A stretch of 64,000 nt of DNA from Knoellia sp. p5-6-4 (GTDB taxonomy: Bacteria > Actinomycetota > Actinomycetes > Actinomycetales > Dermatophilaceae), in contig NZ_JARGZF010000001.1 of NCBI RefSeq assembly GCF_029222705.1, forward strand, positions 1,174,437-1,238,436, given 5' to 3'. A program made the translations under genes and the position numbers. Under the pieces are notes generated by a model. That model was not told the origin of the DNA. It searched no databases and saw only the letters and a list, made by a program, of their open reading frames with translations. Of this stretch, positions 8,255 to 17,210 are shown piece by piece. Position 1 is the stretch's first letter; every line of letters starts with the position of its first letter.

Positions 8255-9637
8255 ATGGGGGAGAGCACGTGGACGCGACGGTCCATCCTCAGTGGTGCCA
8301 CCCTTGCAGGGGGCGGCCTGGTGGTGAGCGCAGTGCTGTCACGTGACCAGAACCACGGTCGTCGCCTGTCAGCGGTGCCGGTCACTGGCTCGCCGTCCAT
8401 CCAGGACACCGACGCGTCGGCTGCCGCCGCACCTCAACTCCATTCACGCAAGCCCAAGTTCACCATCATCACTCGCTTTCAGAAGAACCACGGTTGGCAG
8501 TCCTCAAGTGGCAGATCCGCCGCTGTGCGTATGGACGACCCCACAGACTTCACCTTGGGAAAGCAGTCGCTCACTCTCACGACCGACAGGTCGGGCGCGG
8601 GCGTCCGCATCGACTCCCCGACCTATCGGTTTCCGATCGACCTGCAGGGCAAGATCATTCGCGTCCTACTCAAGGTGGATGGGCTGCCACGGCTCGAAAC
8701 CCTGCGTCTATATGCGGGAGACGGCGGGTTTGAGAACCATCGCAACTTCGACCTCGACCTCCGTGAGGCACGCGTCGCCGCCTCCTATCTGAAGGAGGGC
8801 GAGTGGACCTGGGTCACACTGAACGCGAGCGCCGGTTCACTGGTTGGACGCTCGCACCACGCAGTGACCAACTGGCGTTTCACTGCCACATCGAGGCCGG
8901 GATCCACGGTGACCATTCACCTCAACGCCCTCGAGTTCGCCACCCCGCCACGAACGTTTCCACGAGGGGCGGTGTCGATCTGCTTCGACGACGGCCGGCT
9001 CTCCCCCTTCCTCAATGCCAGGCCGGCTCTGGACGACTACGGCTGGGCGGCAAGCCTCTACCCCATCGTCGACCGTGTGGCGGAGACACCGGGTGGGACG
9101 TACATGACCACCTCACAGCTGCGGCAATGCCGAGACATCTCGGGTTGGGAGGTGGGAGTCCACTCCTACACTCGCCGCGACCACGACGCCGGTTTCGACG
9201 CCCTCACCCCTGCGCAGATCCGGAGCAACATTTCCGCAGCGAGGCGCTGGGTGCAGAACAACCACCTGGGCCTGGGAGCCGGTCTTGCCTGGCCTCTCGG
9301 CGCCTTCAGCACCGCCGCCGCCGACGCGGCCGAGACCCTTTGCAGCTATGGACGGCTCAACACCACAGCGAGCTTGGAGACATGGCCCCCGCAGAACCTG
9401 ATGCGGATCAGATCCGCAGCAAACAGTGAATCGTTCACCAAGGTGAGGCAGATGATTGACCAGACCACAGACTCGCGTGGCTGGCTGTGCCTGACGTTCC
9501 ACGAGATCACCCCTCGTGGAACAGAGAGCCTCAGCTGTTCCGTGCGCACCTTCAGAAGGATCGTCGACTACGTCGCCGACAAGGAGCTTGCGGTCCTTCC
9601 CGTCATCGACGTCCTGCGGGAAGGTGCACAGCGATGA
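8255..9637 (+). CDS. Secreted polysaccharide deacetylase-like protein
   Basis: A 460-residue protein. Its N-terminus, TWTRRSILSGATLAGGGLVVSAVL, looks like a Tat-type signal (TRRSIL). Residues ~50-230 are probably a beta-rich carbohydrate-binding region. A NodB-like domain follows: AVSICFDDGR carries the catalytic Asp pair and WEVGVHSYTRRDH the metal-binding segment. The usual H-S/T-x-x-H is here HSYTR, so the second zinc His appears replaced by Arg, with another His three residues on. Activity is therefore uncertain. The ATG at 8255 has AAGGGG four bases upstream; a GTG at 8234 is an alternative. The stop overlaps the sugar-transferase start (ATGA). Confidence 0.75.
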   Translation: MGESTWTRRSILSGATLAGGGLVVSAVLSRDQNHGRRLSAVPVTGSPSIQDTDASAAAAPQLHSRKPKFTIITRFQKNHGWQSSSGRSAAVRMDDPTDFTLGKQSLTLTTDRSGAGVRIDSPTYRFPIDLQGKIIRVLLKVDGLPRLETLRLYAGDGGFENHRNFDLDLREARVAASYLKEGEWTWVTLNASAGSLVGRSHHAVTNWRFTATSRPGSTVTIHLNALEFATPPRTFPRGAVSICFDDGRLSPFLNARPALDDYGWAASLYPIVDRVAETPGGTYMTTSQLRQCRDISGWEVGVHSYTRRDHDAGFDALTPAQIRSNISAARRWVQNNHLGLGAGLAWPLGAFSTAAADAAETLCSYGRLNTTASLETWPPQNLMRIRSAANSESFTKVRQMIDQTTDSRGWLCLTFHEITPRGTESLSCSVRTFRRIVDYVADKELAVLPVIDVLREGAQR

Positions 9638-10290
9638 CGGTGGATGTCACTGCAGAGGTGCTTCTGACCCCGGTGCGCAACAGCCGGCGTCATCGAGCAA
9701 TCAAGAGCGCTCTCGACCGGACTGCGGCCGCCATCGGCCTCGTCGCAGCCTCGCCGCTTCTCATGGTGATCGCCGCCGCGATACGGCGTGACAGCCCGGG
9801 CCCGGTGTTGTACTGCCAGGAGCGCATCGGCTACGGCGGAGAGCCTTTCAGAATGTACAAGTTCCGTACCATGACCGCAGACGCGGAAACCCAGCTGCTG
9901 ACGGTGCTGGCCTCGGAGGGCATGGTCCTCGGACCCCTGTACAAGGTGAAGCGGGATCCCCGAGTGACTCGGGTCGGCGCCGTACTGCGCCGCCTCAGCC
10001 TCGACGAGCTACCTCAGCTGTGGAACGTCGTCCGAGGAGACATGAGCCTGGTCGGTCCTCGACCGCAGGTCGCTGCGGAGGTCGACACCTACTCGACCGA
10101 GATGTGCCGCCGACTGCTCGTCAAGCCCGGCATGACGGGTCTGTGGCAGGTGAATGGTCGAAGCGACCTCCCTTGGGAGGAGGCTGTCCGACTCGACCTG
10201 CACTACGTGGACCACTGGTCGCTCAGGTTGGACTGGCAGATCCTTCGTCGGACTCCGAGTGCGGTACGCCGTTCGGCGGGGGCCTACTGA
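9634..10290 (+). CDS. Priming undecaprenyl-phosphate sugar-1-phosphate transferase
   Basis: A 218-residue polyprenol-phosphate hexose-1-phosphate transferase (bacterial sugar transferase family), which loads the first sugar phosphate onto undecaprenyl phosphate. After a basic N-terminus comes a single re-entrant hydrophobic helix (IGLVAASPLLMVIAAAI), then the diagnostic SPGPVLYCQERIGYGG, FRMYKFRTM, RRLSLDELPQLWNV, GDMSLVGPRPQ and KPGMTGLWQVNGRS. Length matches the short catalytic PglC/WcaJ-C form without extra N-terminal helices. It starts by ATGA overlap with the deacetylase. Which sugar is added first is unknown. Confidence 0.9.
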   Translation: MTVDVTAEVLLTPVRNSRRHRAIKSALDRTAAAIGLVAASPLLMVIAAAIRRDSPGPVLYCQERIGYGGEPFRMYKFRTMTADAETQLLTVLASEGMVLGPLYKVKRDPRVTRVGAVLRRLSLDELPQLWNVVRGDMSLVGPRPQVAAEVDTYSTEMCRRLLVKPGMTGLWQVNGRSDLPWEEAVRLDLHYVDHWSLRLDWQILRRTPSAVRRSAGAY

Positions 10291-10322
10291 GGCAGCGTTG
10301 ACATGTTGGAGGAGGGGCGGGG

Positions 10323-11810
10323 ATGACTATGGAACTCACGGACTACCTGAGGCTCGTGCGCACCTACTGGCGCGCCATCCTCGGGATCACATTGGTGGCC
10401 ATCGCTGCGGCGGCGGTCCTCAGCGCCGTCATGCCACCCGCTTACGAAGCCACCGCACGGGGTTTCGTCAGCTACGGCACTGTGAGCGACCCGTCGAAGG
10501 CAGAGGCGAGCGACACGGTGTCGAAGTCACGGGCCAAGTCATATGTTCAGCTGGCCACGAGCCGAGCCATCGCAGAAGACGTCATTCGACGCCTCCGCCT
10601 GCGCGAGTCGCCCGGGGAGCTGGTCGCCCGTATCACTGCCGAGCAGCCGGTCGACACCGTGCTCGTCGAGGTGACTGCTCGAGCGGCCACCCCTTCGGGG
10701 GCCAAGACGCTCGCCGACACCTGGATCACGGCGCTGCAGGGCAAGGTGGCCGCCGTCGAGAACCCCCAGCAGTTCGAGAATGCCGAGACGCTTCGCCTCA
10801 TCCCCGTTGAGGAGGCGGACCTGCCCACGCGCCCTGTGTCGCCGCGGACGACTCTGTATCTCTCGCTCGCAGCCCTGCTCGGGCTGGGGAGCGGACTTGC
10901 CTACGCACTGGCACGCAGGCGGTCCGACCATCGCCTGCGCACGACCTCCGCCATCAGCGAATCCTCCTCCGTCCCTGTTGTCGGTGGCGTCCCCTCGAGT
11001 CCAGCACTTGGGCGGTCCGCAGTGGAGGTCATGGCCCTGATGAGGACGAGGAGCGACGCCAGGTCCTCGCAAGGCCTCGCCGCTGACTCCTTCCGTCGCC
11101 TCCGGACCCACCTGCAGTTCGCTGACGGGGGACAGCCTCCGGCCATCGTGGTGGTCACGGCACCACAGACTCTGTACGGGACCTCCACGGTGGCCACCAA
11201 CCTGGCGATCGCCATGGCCGCGGCTGGTCAAGCCGTCGTACTCGTCGACGCCAACCTCCGGCACCCCACCACCATGGCGACGCTGGGCCTGGCGGACGGT
11301 GATGGCTTGGCCGAGGTGCTTACGGGGGAAGTGCCCGTCGGTGCCGTCCTGCAGAGGGTGGAGCAGTACCCGAGCCTGCAGGTGCTCGGCGCGGGCACGT
11401 CGCCCCTGCTCGCCACCGAGCTGGTCGATTCCGCCGCGATGCACAGCCTCCTGCAGCTCCTCTCCAGAGACGCCACTGTGCTCGTCGACGCCCCGCCACT
11501 GCTGCAGTTGCCGGACGCCGCTCTGCTGTCTCGCATGGCGTCAGGGGCCTTGTTGGTGGTGTCCGCTGACAGGACCACGTCGGACGAGCTGGGTGCAACG
11601 TTGGCGCGACTGGAGCATGTGGGTGCGCGCGCGCTCGGGATCGTGCTCAACCACGCGGGTGCCGACGACCTGAACGGGGACTGGGGCTCGGGGGCCGGGC
11701 GGAGTGACCGGAACAGTGGGCACCGCCGCGGCGTCTCCGAGGACGGGACCCGTGTGGGCAGGGAACCGGTGCGGCCGGCATGGCATTCACACCACCCACG
11801 ACGGCCTTGA
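10323..11810 (+). CDS. Wzz/BY-kinase-like chain-length protein with degenerate P-loop
   Basis: A 495-residue protein with an N-terminal Wzz domain between two membrane helices (~17-37 and ~178-198) and a C-terminal tyrosine-kinase-like ATPase domain. Walker A' (VVLVDANLRHPT) and Walker B (TVLVDAPPLLQLPDA) are conserved. The Walker A region, expected as PGEGKST, reads TLYGTST (residues ~283-289), so the P-loop Lys and a Gly are gone. The C-terminal tail has no tyrosine cluster. It is therefore probably a pseudokinase that still acts as a co-polymerase. Purine-rich GGAGGAGGGG precedes the start; ATG 10329 is an alternative. It ends 6 bp before convergent pepN. Confidence 0.82.
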   Translation: MTMELTDYLRLVRTYWRAILGITLVAIAAAAVLSAVMPPAYEATARGFVSYGTVSDPSKAEASDTVSKSRAKSYVQLATSRAIAEDVIRRLRLRESPGELVARITAEQPVDTVLVEVTARAATPSGAKTLADTWITALQGKVAAVENPQQFENAETLRLIPVEEADLPTRPVSPRTTLYLSLAALLGLGSGLAYALARRRSDHRLRTTSAISESSSVPVVGGVPSSPALGRSAVEVMALMRTRSDARSSQGLAADSFRRLRTHLQFADGGQPPAIVVVTAPQTLYGTSTVATNLAIAMAAAGQAVVLVDANLRHPTTMATLGLADGDGLAEVLTGEVPVGAVLQRVEQYPSLQVLGAGTSPLLATELVDSAAMHSLLQLLSRDATVLVDAPPLLQLPDAALLSRMASGALLVVSADRTTSDELGATLARLEHVGARALGIVLNHAGADDLNGDWGSGAGRSDRNSGHRRGVSEDGTRVGREPVRPAWHSHHPRRP

Positions 11811-11816
11811 CACGTC

Positions 11817-14288
11817 TCAGCCGAACGCGGCCCGCGAGCGCAGCGCCTCGCGCAGCTCGGAGTCGGCGTCCACCATGGACCGGCGTACCGCGGGCGTGAG
11901 GCCGTCGCCGGCCAGCGTGGCCGCGCTGGCCTCGGCCGTCGACTGCTCGACGACCCGCGCCGGGTAGGCCAGGGTCGCAACCCGGCCGAGCGCGTCGGCG
12001 CCGACCCACCCCGCCATGGCCGGCACGTCGGCGAAGTAGCGGCCGACGTAGCCGCGCACGGTGTCGAGGTCGTCGCCGGACCAGAAGCCGGAGGCGAGCG
12101 CGTTGAGCTCGTAGTTGGACCGGTCCCGGTTCGCGGTCAGCTCCCTCCAGGCCCAGGCCTTGGCGTCCTCCCCCGGCAGCGACGCGGTGGCCGCGAGGGC
12201 ACCGAGCCGCCCCGAGAGGGTGTCGTCGTCGCGACGGACCTGCTCGACGAACGCGCGGTCGACCAGCCCCTGCCCGGCGAGGTTGCGCACCACGAGCCAC
12301 CGGAAGTCCGAGTCACCCTCCAGCCCGGCGGGCAGCGCCTCCTGCTCCGCCCACGGCCGCAGCCGGGCCTCGTCGGCCGCGCTGCGGGCCAGCAGCCGCG
12401 CCCCCAGCAGCGCCCGGGTGGAGCCCGGCTCGCCGGCGTCGAGCAGCTCGGCGGCGGCCGCCGCGACCACAGCACGGGCGGCGGCCTGCTCCTCGGGCGG
12501 CAGGAACGTCGTGACCACCCTCCCGAGCACGACGTTTGCGACCCGGTTGAGCACCGACTCGTTGTCCTCGTGAGGCCAGGCGCGGCCGAAGGTCTCGACG
12601 ACGAGGCGCGGGTCGACCGTGCCGAGGCACACGCCGTCGACCAGCGCCGCCCACAGCACGGCGCGCGCCTGAGCGTCCGGCACCTCCGCCAGGCTACGCG
12701 GCACCGCCGCCAGCGTGGCCGCGTCCAGCGCCACGGTCGCCCAGGTCAGGTCGGAGGCGTTGGGCACGACGAGCTCGGCCCGCGGTGCGTCCCGCAGCTC
12801 GGGCACCTCGGTGCGCGGCCCGGCGAGGGTGACGCCCACCCTGAACACCTCGGCCCCCCCGGTGAACCCTGCCACGTCGAGTGTGTGCGGCCGGTCGGCC
12901 GGGAAGGCCTCCGGCGCCTCACGCGTCAGGACACCCGTCTCCTGGTCTGCCGCGAGGACGTCGAGGCCCGCAGTGAGCAGCCACGCCTTGCTCCACTCGC
13001 CCAGGTCCTTGCCCGAGGCACGCTCCATGAAGCCGAGGAAGTCGCTCAGCGTCCCGTTGCCGTAGGCGTGCTCGCGCAGGTAGGCGCTGACCCCGGCAAT
13101 GAACGCGTCGTCGCCGATGTGGGCGATCAGCTGGCGCAGCGTCGCCGCGCCCTTGGCGTAGGAGATGCCGTCGAAGTCCTGCAGCGCCGCCTGGGCGTCG
13201 AGCGCCGCCCCTCCGGCCACCGGGTGCGTAGAAGGGGTGCGCTCCGCGGCATACCCCCACATCTTGCGGGCGACGGTGGAGTCCACCCAGCCCTCGGTGA
13301 ACTCCGTGGCGTCCACGGTGGTGCGGTGGGCCATGTACTCGGCGAACGACTCGTTGAGCCACAGGTCGTCCCACCACCGCATGGTCACCAGGTCGCCGAA
13401 CCACATGTGCGCCATCTCGTGCGCGATCGTGTTCGAACGGGTCAGCACCTCGTCGCGCGCCGCAGCACCCCGGAAGACGTAGGTGTCGCGGAAGGTCACG
13501 CACCCCGGGTTCTCCATCGCCCCGGCGTTGAACTCCGGCACGAAGACCTGGTGGTACTCGCCGAAGGGGTACCGGATGCCGAAGAGCCGGTGGTAGTAGT
13601 CGAAGCTCGCCCGGGTGACCTCGAGCATCTGCTCCGCCTGCCGCTCCAGCGGCTCCCGCAGCGAGGCCCGGGCGTGGATGCCGAGCGGTATGCCGTCGTG
13701 CTCGCTGCGCACGGACGCCCAGGGGCCGGCGCAGACGGTGACGAAGTAGGTGGCCAGCGGCCGGGTGGGGGCCAGCTCCCAGCGCCCCGGCGACACCTCG
13801 GTGGCCGCCCCGTTGCCGACCACGTGCCAGCCCCGCGGGGCGGTGACCGACACGGCATACGGCGCCTTGAGGTCGGGCTGGTCGAAACAGGCGAAGACGG
13901 TGGGGGCGGCGTCGAGGAACAGGTGGCCATAGACGTAGTGCTGCCCGTCGGCGGGGTCGACGGCGCGGTGCAGGCCCTGCCCGTCGCGGCTGTAGCGCAT
14001 GGTTGCGACGACGACGACCTCGTTGTCGGCCGCGAGCCCGGAGAGCGCGATGCGTCCGTCGACGAGTCCGCTGGGGTCGACCGGCGACCCGTTGAGGGTG
14101 ATCGACTCCAACGACTCCGGCGCGAGGTCGAGGAAGGTCGAACGACCGGGTTCGGTGCAGGTGAACCGGATCGTGGTCGTGGAGCCGAACTGCTCCTCAC
14201 CCCGGTCGAGGTCGAGGTCGACCTCCATGGACGTGACGTCGATGAGCGCCGCGCGCTCGGTGGCCTCGGACCGCGTCAGTGAGGGCAT
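11817..14288 (-). CDS. pepN: Aminopeptidase N, M1 family
   Basis: An 823-residue cytosolic zinc metallo-aminopeptidase that trims N-terminal residues from peptides. It shows the exopeptidase motif GAMENPGCVTF and the zinc site HEMAHMWFGDLVTMRWWDDLWLNESFAEY (HExxH plus the distal Glu 18 residues on). The N-terminus LTRSEATERAALIDVTSMEVDLDL and the long ERAP1-like helical C-terminal domain match the actinobacterial PepN form at the expected length. No signal peptide. Its start lies 80 bp from the cspA stop, with a hairpin between. It is apparently monocistronic housekeeping, marking the edge of the polysaccharide locus. Confidence 0.95.
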   Translation of the reverse strand: MPSLTRSEATERAALIDVTSMEVDLDLDRGEEQFGSTTTIRFTCTEPGRSTFLDLAPESLESITLNGSPVDPSGLVDGRIALSGLAADNEVVVVATMRYSRDGQGLHRAVDPADGQHYVYGHLFLDAAPTVFACFDQPDLKAPYAVSVTAPRGWHVVGNGAATEVSPGRWELAPTRPLATYFVTVCAGPWASVRSEHDGIPLGIHARASLREPLERQAEQMLEVTRASFDYYHRLFGIRYPFGEYHQVFVPEFNAGAMENPGCVTFRDTYVFRGAAARDEVLTRSNTIAHEMAHMWFGDLVTMRWWDDLWLNESFAEYMAHRTTVDATEFTEGWVDSTVARKMWGYAAERTPSTHPVAGGAALDAQAALQDFDGISYAKGAATLRQLIAHIGDDAFIAGVSAYLREHAYGNGTLSDFLGFMERASGKDLGEWSKAWLLTAGLDVLAADQETGVLTREAPEAFPADRPHTLDVAGFTGGAEVFRVGVTLAGPRTEVPELRDAPRAELVVPNASDLTWATVALDAATLAAVPRSLAEVPDAQARAVLWAALVDGVCLGTVDPRLVVETFGRAWPHEDNESVLNRVANVVLGRVVTTFLPPEEQAAARAVVAAAAAELLDAGEPGSTRALLGARLLARSAADEARLRPWAEQEALPAGLEGDSDFRWLVVRNLAGQGLVDRAFVEQVRRDDDTLSGRLGALAATASLPGEDAKAWAWRELTANRDRSNYELNALASGFWSGDDLDTVRGYVGRYFADVPAMAGWVGADALGRVATLAYPARVVEQSTAEASAATLAGDGLTPAVRRSMVDADSELREALRSRAAFG

Positions 14289-14310
14289 GGCGGCATTGTG
14301 TCAGGGGACG

Positions 14311-14346
14311 GCAGGAGCCCCCGACCGACCGGCCGGGGGCTCCTGC
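14311..14346 (-). terminator. Hairpin terminator downstream of the cold-shock gene
   Basis: GCAGGAGCCCCCG (14311-14323) pairs perfectly with CGGGGGCTCCTGC (14334-14346) around a ten-base loop. It lies between the cspA stop and the pepN start, both on the minus strand, so it would end the cspA message. No U-run follows. Confidence 0.6.
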
Positions 14347-14367
14347 TGTGAGGCTGTGTGGTGCAGC

Positions 14368-14571
14368 TCAGAGTGCGGTGACGTTCTCCGCCTGCGGGCC
14401 CTTGGGGCCCTGCGTGACCTCGAACTCCACGCGCTGCGCCTCGTCGAGGGAGCGGTAGCCGCCGGTGTTGATCGCGCTGTAGTGCACGAACACGTCCGGA
14501 CCGCCGCCGTCCTGCTCGATGAAGCCGAAGCCCTTCTCAGCGTTGAACCACTTCACTGTTCCCTGTGCCAT
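14368..14571 (-). CDS. Cold-shock protein (CspA family)
   Basis: A 67-residue single-domain OB-fold protein that binds single-stranded nucleic acid and acts as an RNA chaperone. RNP1 is seen as KGFGFIEQ and RNP2 as VFVHYSAI, after the typical start [14 protein letters not shown]. Length is exactly that of the family. AAGGAAAAGAG lies upstream of the ATG. The gene is flanked by its own 3' hairpin and by an intrinsic terminator on the upstream side, so it is a stand-alone transcript with a structured leader. Confidence 0.96.
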   Translation of the reverse strand: MAQGTVKWFNAEKGFGFIEQDGGGPDVFVHYSAINTGGYRSLDEAQRVEFEVTQGPKGPQAENVTAL

Positions 14572-14597
14572 GGGATTCTCTTTTCCTTGTGGCCGGT

Positions 14598-14619
14598 GGG
14601 ACCCGCGGACGCGGGACCC
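14598..14619 (-). promoter_or_regulatory. Hairpin in the cspA 5' leader
   Basis: GGGACCCGC (14598-14606) and GCGGGACCC (14611-14619) can pair with one A-A mismatch, about 27 bases upstream of the cspA start codon. Cold-shock leaders in other bacteria are temperature-responsive structures. Whether this one is cannot be told from sequence. Confidence 0.35.
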
Positions 14620-14669
14620 AAGCTGCCGTTCAAAAACCCCAGACACGGAAGACCGACGGACGGTCACCG

Positions 14670-14701
14670 TAAAAGAAAAGGCCCGCACACTTTGGCGGGC
14701 C
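14670..14701 (-). terminator. Intrinsic terminator of htpX with U-tract
   Basis: On the minus strand GGCCCGC pairs with GCGGGCC (14701-14680) around an eight-base loop and is followed directly by TTTTCTTTTA. This is a classical rho-independent terminator, unusual here in having a U-tract. It lies about 100 bp beyond the htpX stop and insulates cspA. Confidence 0.8.
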
Positions 14702-14798
14702 ACTCTCACGCGAGGACTGCAACTGCAACTGCGGCAACCGTAGCACGCTGGAGGGCCGACCGCAGAACGACCGGCCCGCCAGCGCGTCGAGGGGCGAC

Positions 14799-15671
14799 TC
14801 AGCCGGCGCGGTAGCCGTAGGCCATCGCCTCGAGCCGGGCGATGCGCTCGGCCATCGGCGGGTGGGTGGAGAAGAACCGCGACACGTCCTGGGGGCGGAA
14901 CGGGTTCGCGATCATCATGTGGCTGGAGTTCTGCAGCGCCGGGGTCGGGGCCAGCGGCGCGCGGGCCGTGCCCTGCTCGAGCTTGCGCAGCGCCGACGCC
15001 AGCGCGAGCGGGTCGCCGGTGAGGCGGGCGCCGTCCTCGTCGGCGTCGTACTCCCGGGTGCGGCTGATCGCCATCTGGATGACCATCGCGGCGAACGGGG
15101 CCAGCAGGGCCATCGCCAGCAGCGCGATCGGGTTCGGGCGGTCCTCTTCGTCTCCGCCGCCGAACATCGAGGTGAACATGAGCATCTGGGCGACGCTGGT
15201 GATCACACCGGCGATGGCGGCGGCCACCGAGCCGGTGAGGATGTCGCGGTTGTAGACGTGCATCAGCTCGTGGCCGAGCACGCCCCGCAGCTCGCGCTCG
15301 TCGAGCATCCCCAGGATGCCCTCGGTCGCGCACACCGCCGCGTTCTCGGGGTTGCGGCCCGTGGCGAACGCGTTGGGCGCCTGGGTCGGCGAGACGTAGA
15401 GGCGTGGCATCGGCTTGCCGGCGGCCGTGGAGAGCTCGCGGACGATCCGGTACATCGCCGGCGCCTGTGCCTCGCTGACGGGGTAGGCATGCATGGCCCG
15501 GATGGCGATCTTGTCGCTGTTCCAGTAGCCGAACGCGGTCATTCCCACGCCGAGCAGCGCGAACAGCCAGATGTACCTGCCGCCGCCGATCACGGCGCCC
15601 ATGCCGAGGAGGAGCGCGAAGATGCCGCCGAACAGCGCGGCGGTCTTCAGCCCGTTGAAGTGGTTGTGCAT
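14799..15671 (-). CDS. htpX: HtpX membrane zinc metalloprotease
   Basis: A 290-residue M48 protease for membrane-protein quality control. Two N-terminal hydrophobic helices (residues ~10-50) precede the zinc motif HELMH in [15 protein letters not shown]. Two further helices follow, then [16 protein letters not shown], which supplies the third zinc ligand. [15 protein letters not shown] is the usual C-terminal signature. Length is normal. In Mycobacterium tuberculosis htpX lies beside menJ and grcC; here it is near a respiratory cluster but separated from the men genes. It starts 60 bp downstream of the nuoN paralogue stop. Confidence 0.95.
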   Translation of the reverse strand: MHNHFNGLKTAALFGGIFALLLGMGAVIGGGRYIWLFALLGVGMTAFGYWNSDKIAIRAMHAYPVSEAQAPAMYRIVRELSTAAGKPMPRLYVSPTQAPNAFATGRNPENAAVCATEGILGMLDERELRGVLGHELMHVYNRDILTGSVAAAIAGVITSVAQMLMFTSMFGGGDEEDRPNPIALLAMALLAPFAAMVIQMAISRTREYDADEDGARLTGDPLALASALRKLEQGTARAPLAPTPALQNSSHMMIANPFRPQDVSRFFSTHPPMAERIARLEAMAYGYRAG

Positions 15672-15731
15672 GTCCCCATTAACGCAGAAAGGACGGGTCC
15701 CGTTCCGCGTCGCCCCGTGCTGCAGCCGTGC

Positions 15732-17210
15732 TCAGGCGAGCAGGCCGAGCAGGAGCTGGGGGGCGAGGCTGGTGAGCACCAGGGCGGTGCCGGTGAGGGC
15801 CAGGGCGGCGAGCGGGCCCGGCCCCGCGCGACGCACCGCACCCGCAGGCTCGGCCCCGGCGGCAGGCTCCTGGAACAGGACGGCGAACCACCGCAGGTAG
15901 ACGGCGACGCCGATGACGGCGTTGGCGACCGCGACCAGGGCCAGCACCCAGAGCTCCTCGGCGACGACCGGTCGCAGGGCCACCACCTTGGCGACCAGGC
16001 CGAGGACGCCGGGCGGCAGGCCGGCCAGCGACACCAGCGCGAGGCCGAGCGCCGCCCCCAGCACCGGCCGGGTGCGCAGCAGCCCCCGGTATGCCGTGAG
16101 CGTGCGACCCGCGGCCCCGCCGCCGACCAGCACGACCACGGTGAAGGCGACGAGGGTGGCGATGACGTAGGCGAGCAGGTAGCCGCCGCTCGCAGCCAGC
16201 CCGGCTGGGACGAGGGTGGCCAGCGGCAGCACGACCCAGCCGGCCTGGGCGACCGTCGACCAGGCCAGCAGCCGCACGGGGTCGTCCTGCACGAGGGCGA
16301 GCACGTTCCCCAGGGTCATGGACAGCGCCGCCAGCACGCCGATCGCGAGGAGGACGGGGGCACCGGCGGCAGCGAGGGGACGCAGGACCGCCACGAGGGC
16401 GGCCAGGGCCGCGACCTTCGACGTGGCGGCGAGGAACGCCGCCACGGGCTCGGCGCCGCCGGCATACGCCTGCGGTGTCCAGGCGTGGAAGGGCACGAGC
16501 GAGAGCTTGAAGCCCAGGCCGCCGACCAGGAGCAGGACGCCGAGGAGGAGCACCGCCCACGTGGCGTCGTCGGAGCGGGCCCGGTCGACGGCGCCGGCGG
16601 AGAAGACCGCCTCGCCGGTGCCGACCAGCCACAGGGCCGCTCCCAGCACGACCATGGCGAAGGACACGAGCGAGGTGGCCAGCAGCGACAACGCGCCGGC
16701 GCCGGCCCGCACCGTGCCACGCAGGGCGACCAGCGCGATGGCCGGGAGGGTGGCGAGCTCGAGGGCCACCAGCCAGGACCCGAGGTCATGGGCCGCGGCG
16801 ACGGCGGCCGCGCCGGCGGTGGCACTCAGCACCAGGGCGACGAGCACGGCCGGGCCGCCGCGCAGCGGTTCCTGCTCGAGGGTGTCGCGGCTCGGCCACA
16901 CGAGCAGCAGCACCACGATGGCCGAGGCCAGGGCCCCGAGCTGCAGGGCGCTCGCGAGCGGGCCCGCCTCGTAGAAGCAGGCCCCGCCGGGAGCCGGCAG
17001 GCACAGCGAGCGCAGCGGTGCGGCCTCGGTGCCCAGCGCCCCCGGCACCGCGAGCGCCAGACCCGCGGCGAGGGCCAGGAGCCCCACGACGTGGTGGGCG
17101 GTCCGCAGGTGGGGGGCCAGCACGTCCAGCAGCAGGACGAGCACCGCGCCGGCCGCGGGTGCCAGCACCGGCGCCAGCACGAGCACGTCGAAGGAGACCA
17201 CCGTGCTCAC
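15732..17210 (-). CDS. nuoN: NuoN-like subunit of second complex I set
   Basis: A 492-residue antiporter-like membrane subunit (about 14 helices). Key proton-path residues are kept: Glu in ALELATLPAIAL, and Lys in GLGFKLSLVPFHAWTPQAY and TSKVAALAAL. It is the last gene of the ten-gene nuo paralogue operon. Its GTG start overlaps the nuoM stop by four bases. It differs clearly from the NuoN at 36353 (different spacing, shorter), so this is an old paralogue rather than a recent duplicate. Confidence 0.88.
   Translation of the reverse strand: MSTVVSFDVLVLAPVLAPAAGAVLVLLLDVLAPHLRTAHHVVGLLALAAGLALAVPGALGTEAAPLRSLCLPAPGGACFYEAGPLASALQLGALASAIVVLLLVWPSRDTLEQEPLRGGPAVLVALVLSATAGAAAVAAAHDLGSWLVALELATLPAIALVALRGTVRAGAGALSLLATSLVSFAMVVLGAALWLVGTGEAVFSAGAVDRARSDDATWAVLLLGVLLLVGGLGFKLSLVPFHAWTPQAYAGGAEPVAAFLAATSKVAALAALVAVLRPLAAAGAPVLLAIGVLAALSMTLGNVLALVQDDPVRLLAWSTVAQAGWVVLPLATLVPAGLAASGGYLLAYVIATLVAFTVVVLVGGGAAGRTLTAYRGLLRTRPVLGAALGLALVSLAGLPPGVLGLVAKVVALRPVVAEELWVLALVAVANAVIGVAVYLRWFAVLFQEPAAGAEPAGAVRRAGPGPLAALALTGTALVLTSLAPQLLLGLLA

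Noticed and set aside
12570-14282. Long open frame antisense to pepN, and similar ones antisense to nuo genes (14862-17396, 17018-18817, 21993-23999, 36098-37984, 44555-47065)
   Set aside because: These lie exactly opposite well-recognised genes, show no domain signatures, and are rich in His/Arg/Gly/Gln as expected from high-GC complement frames.
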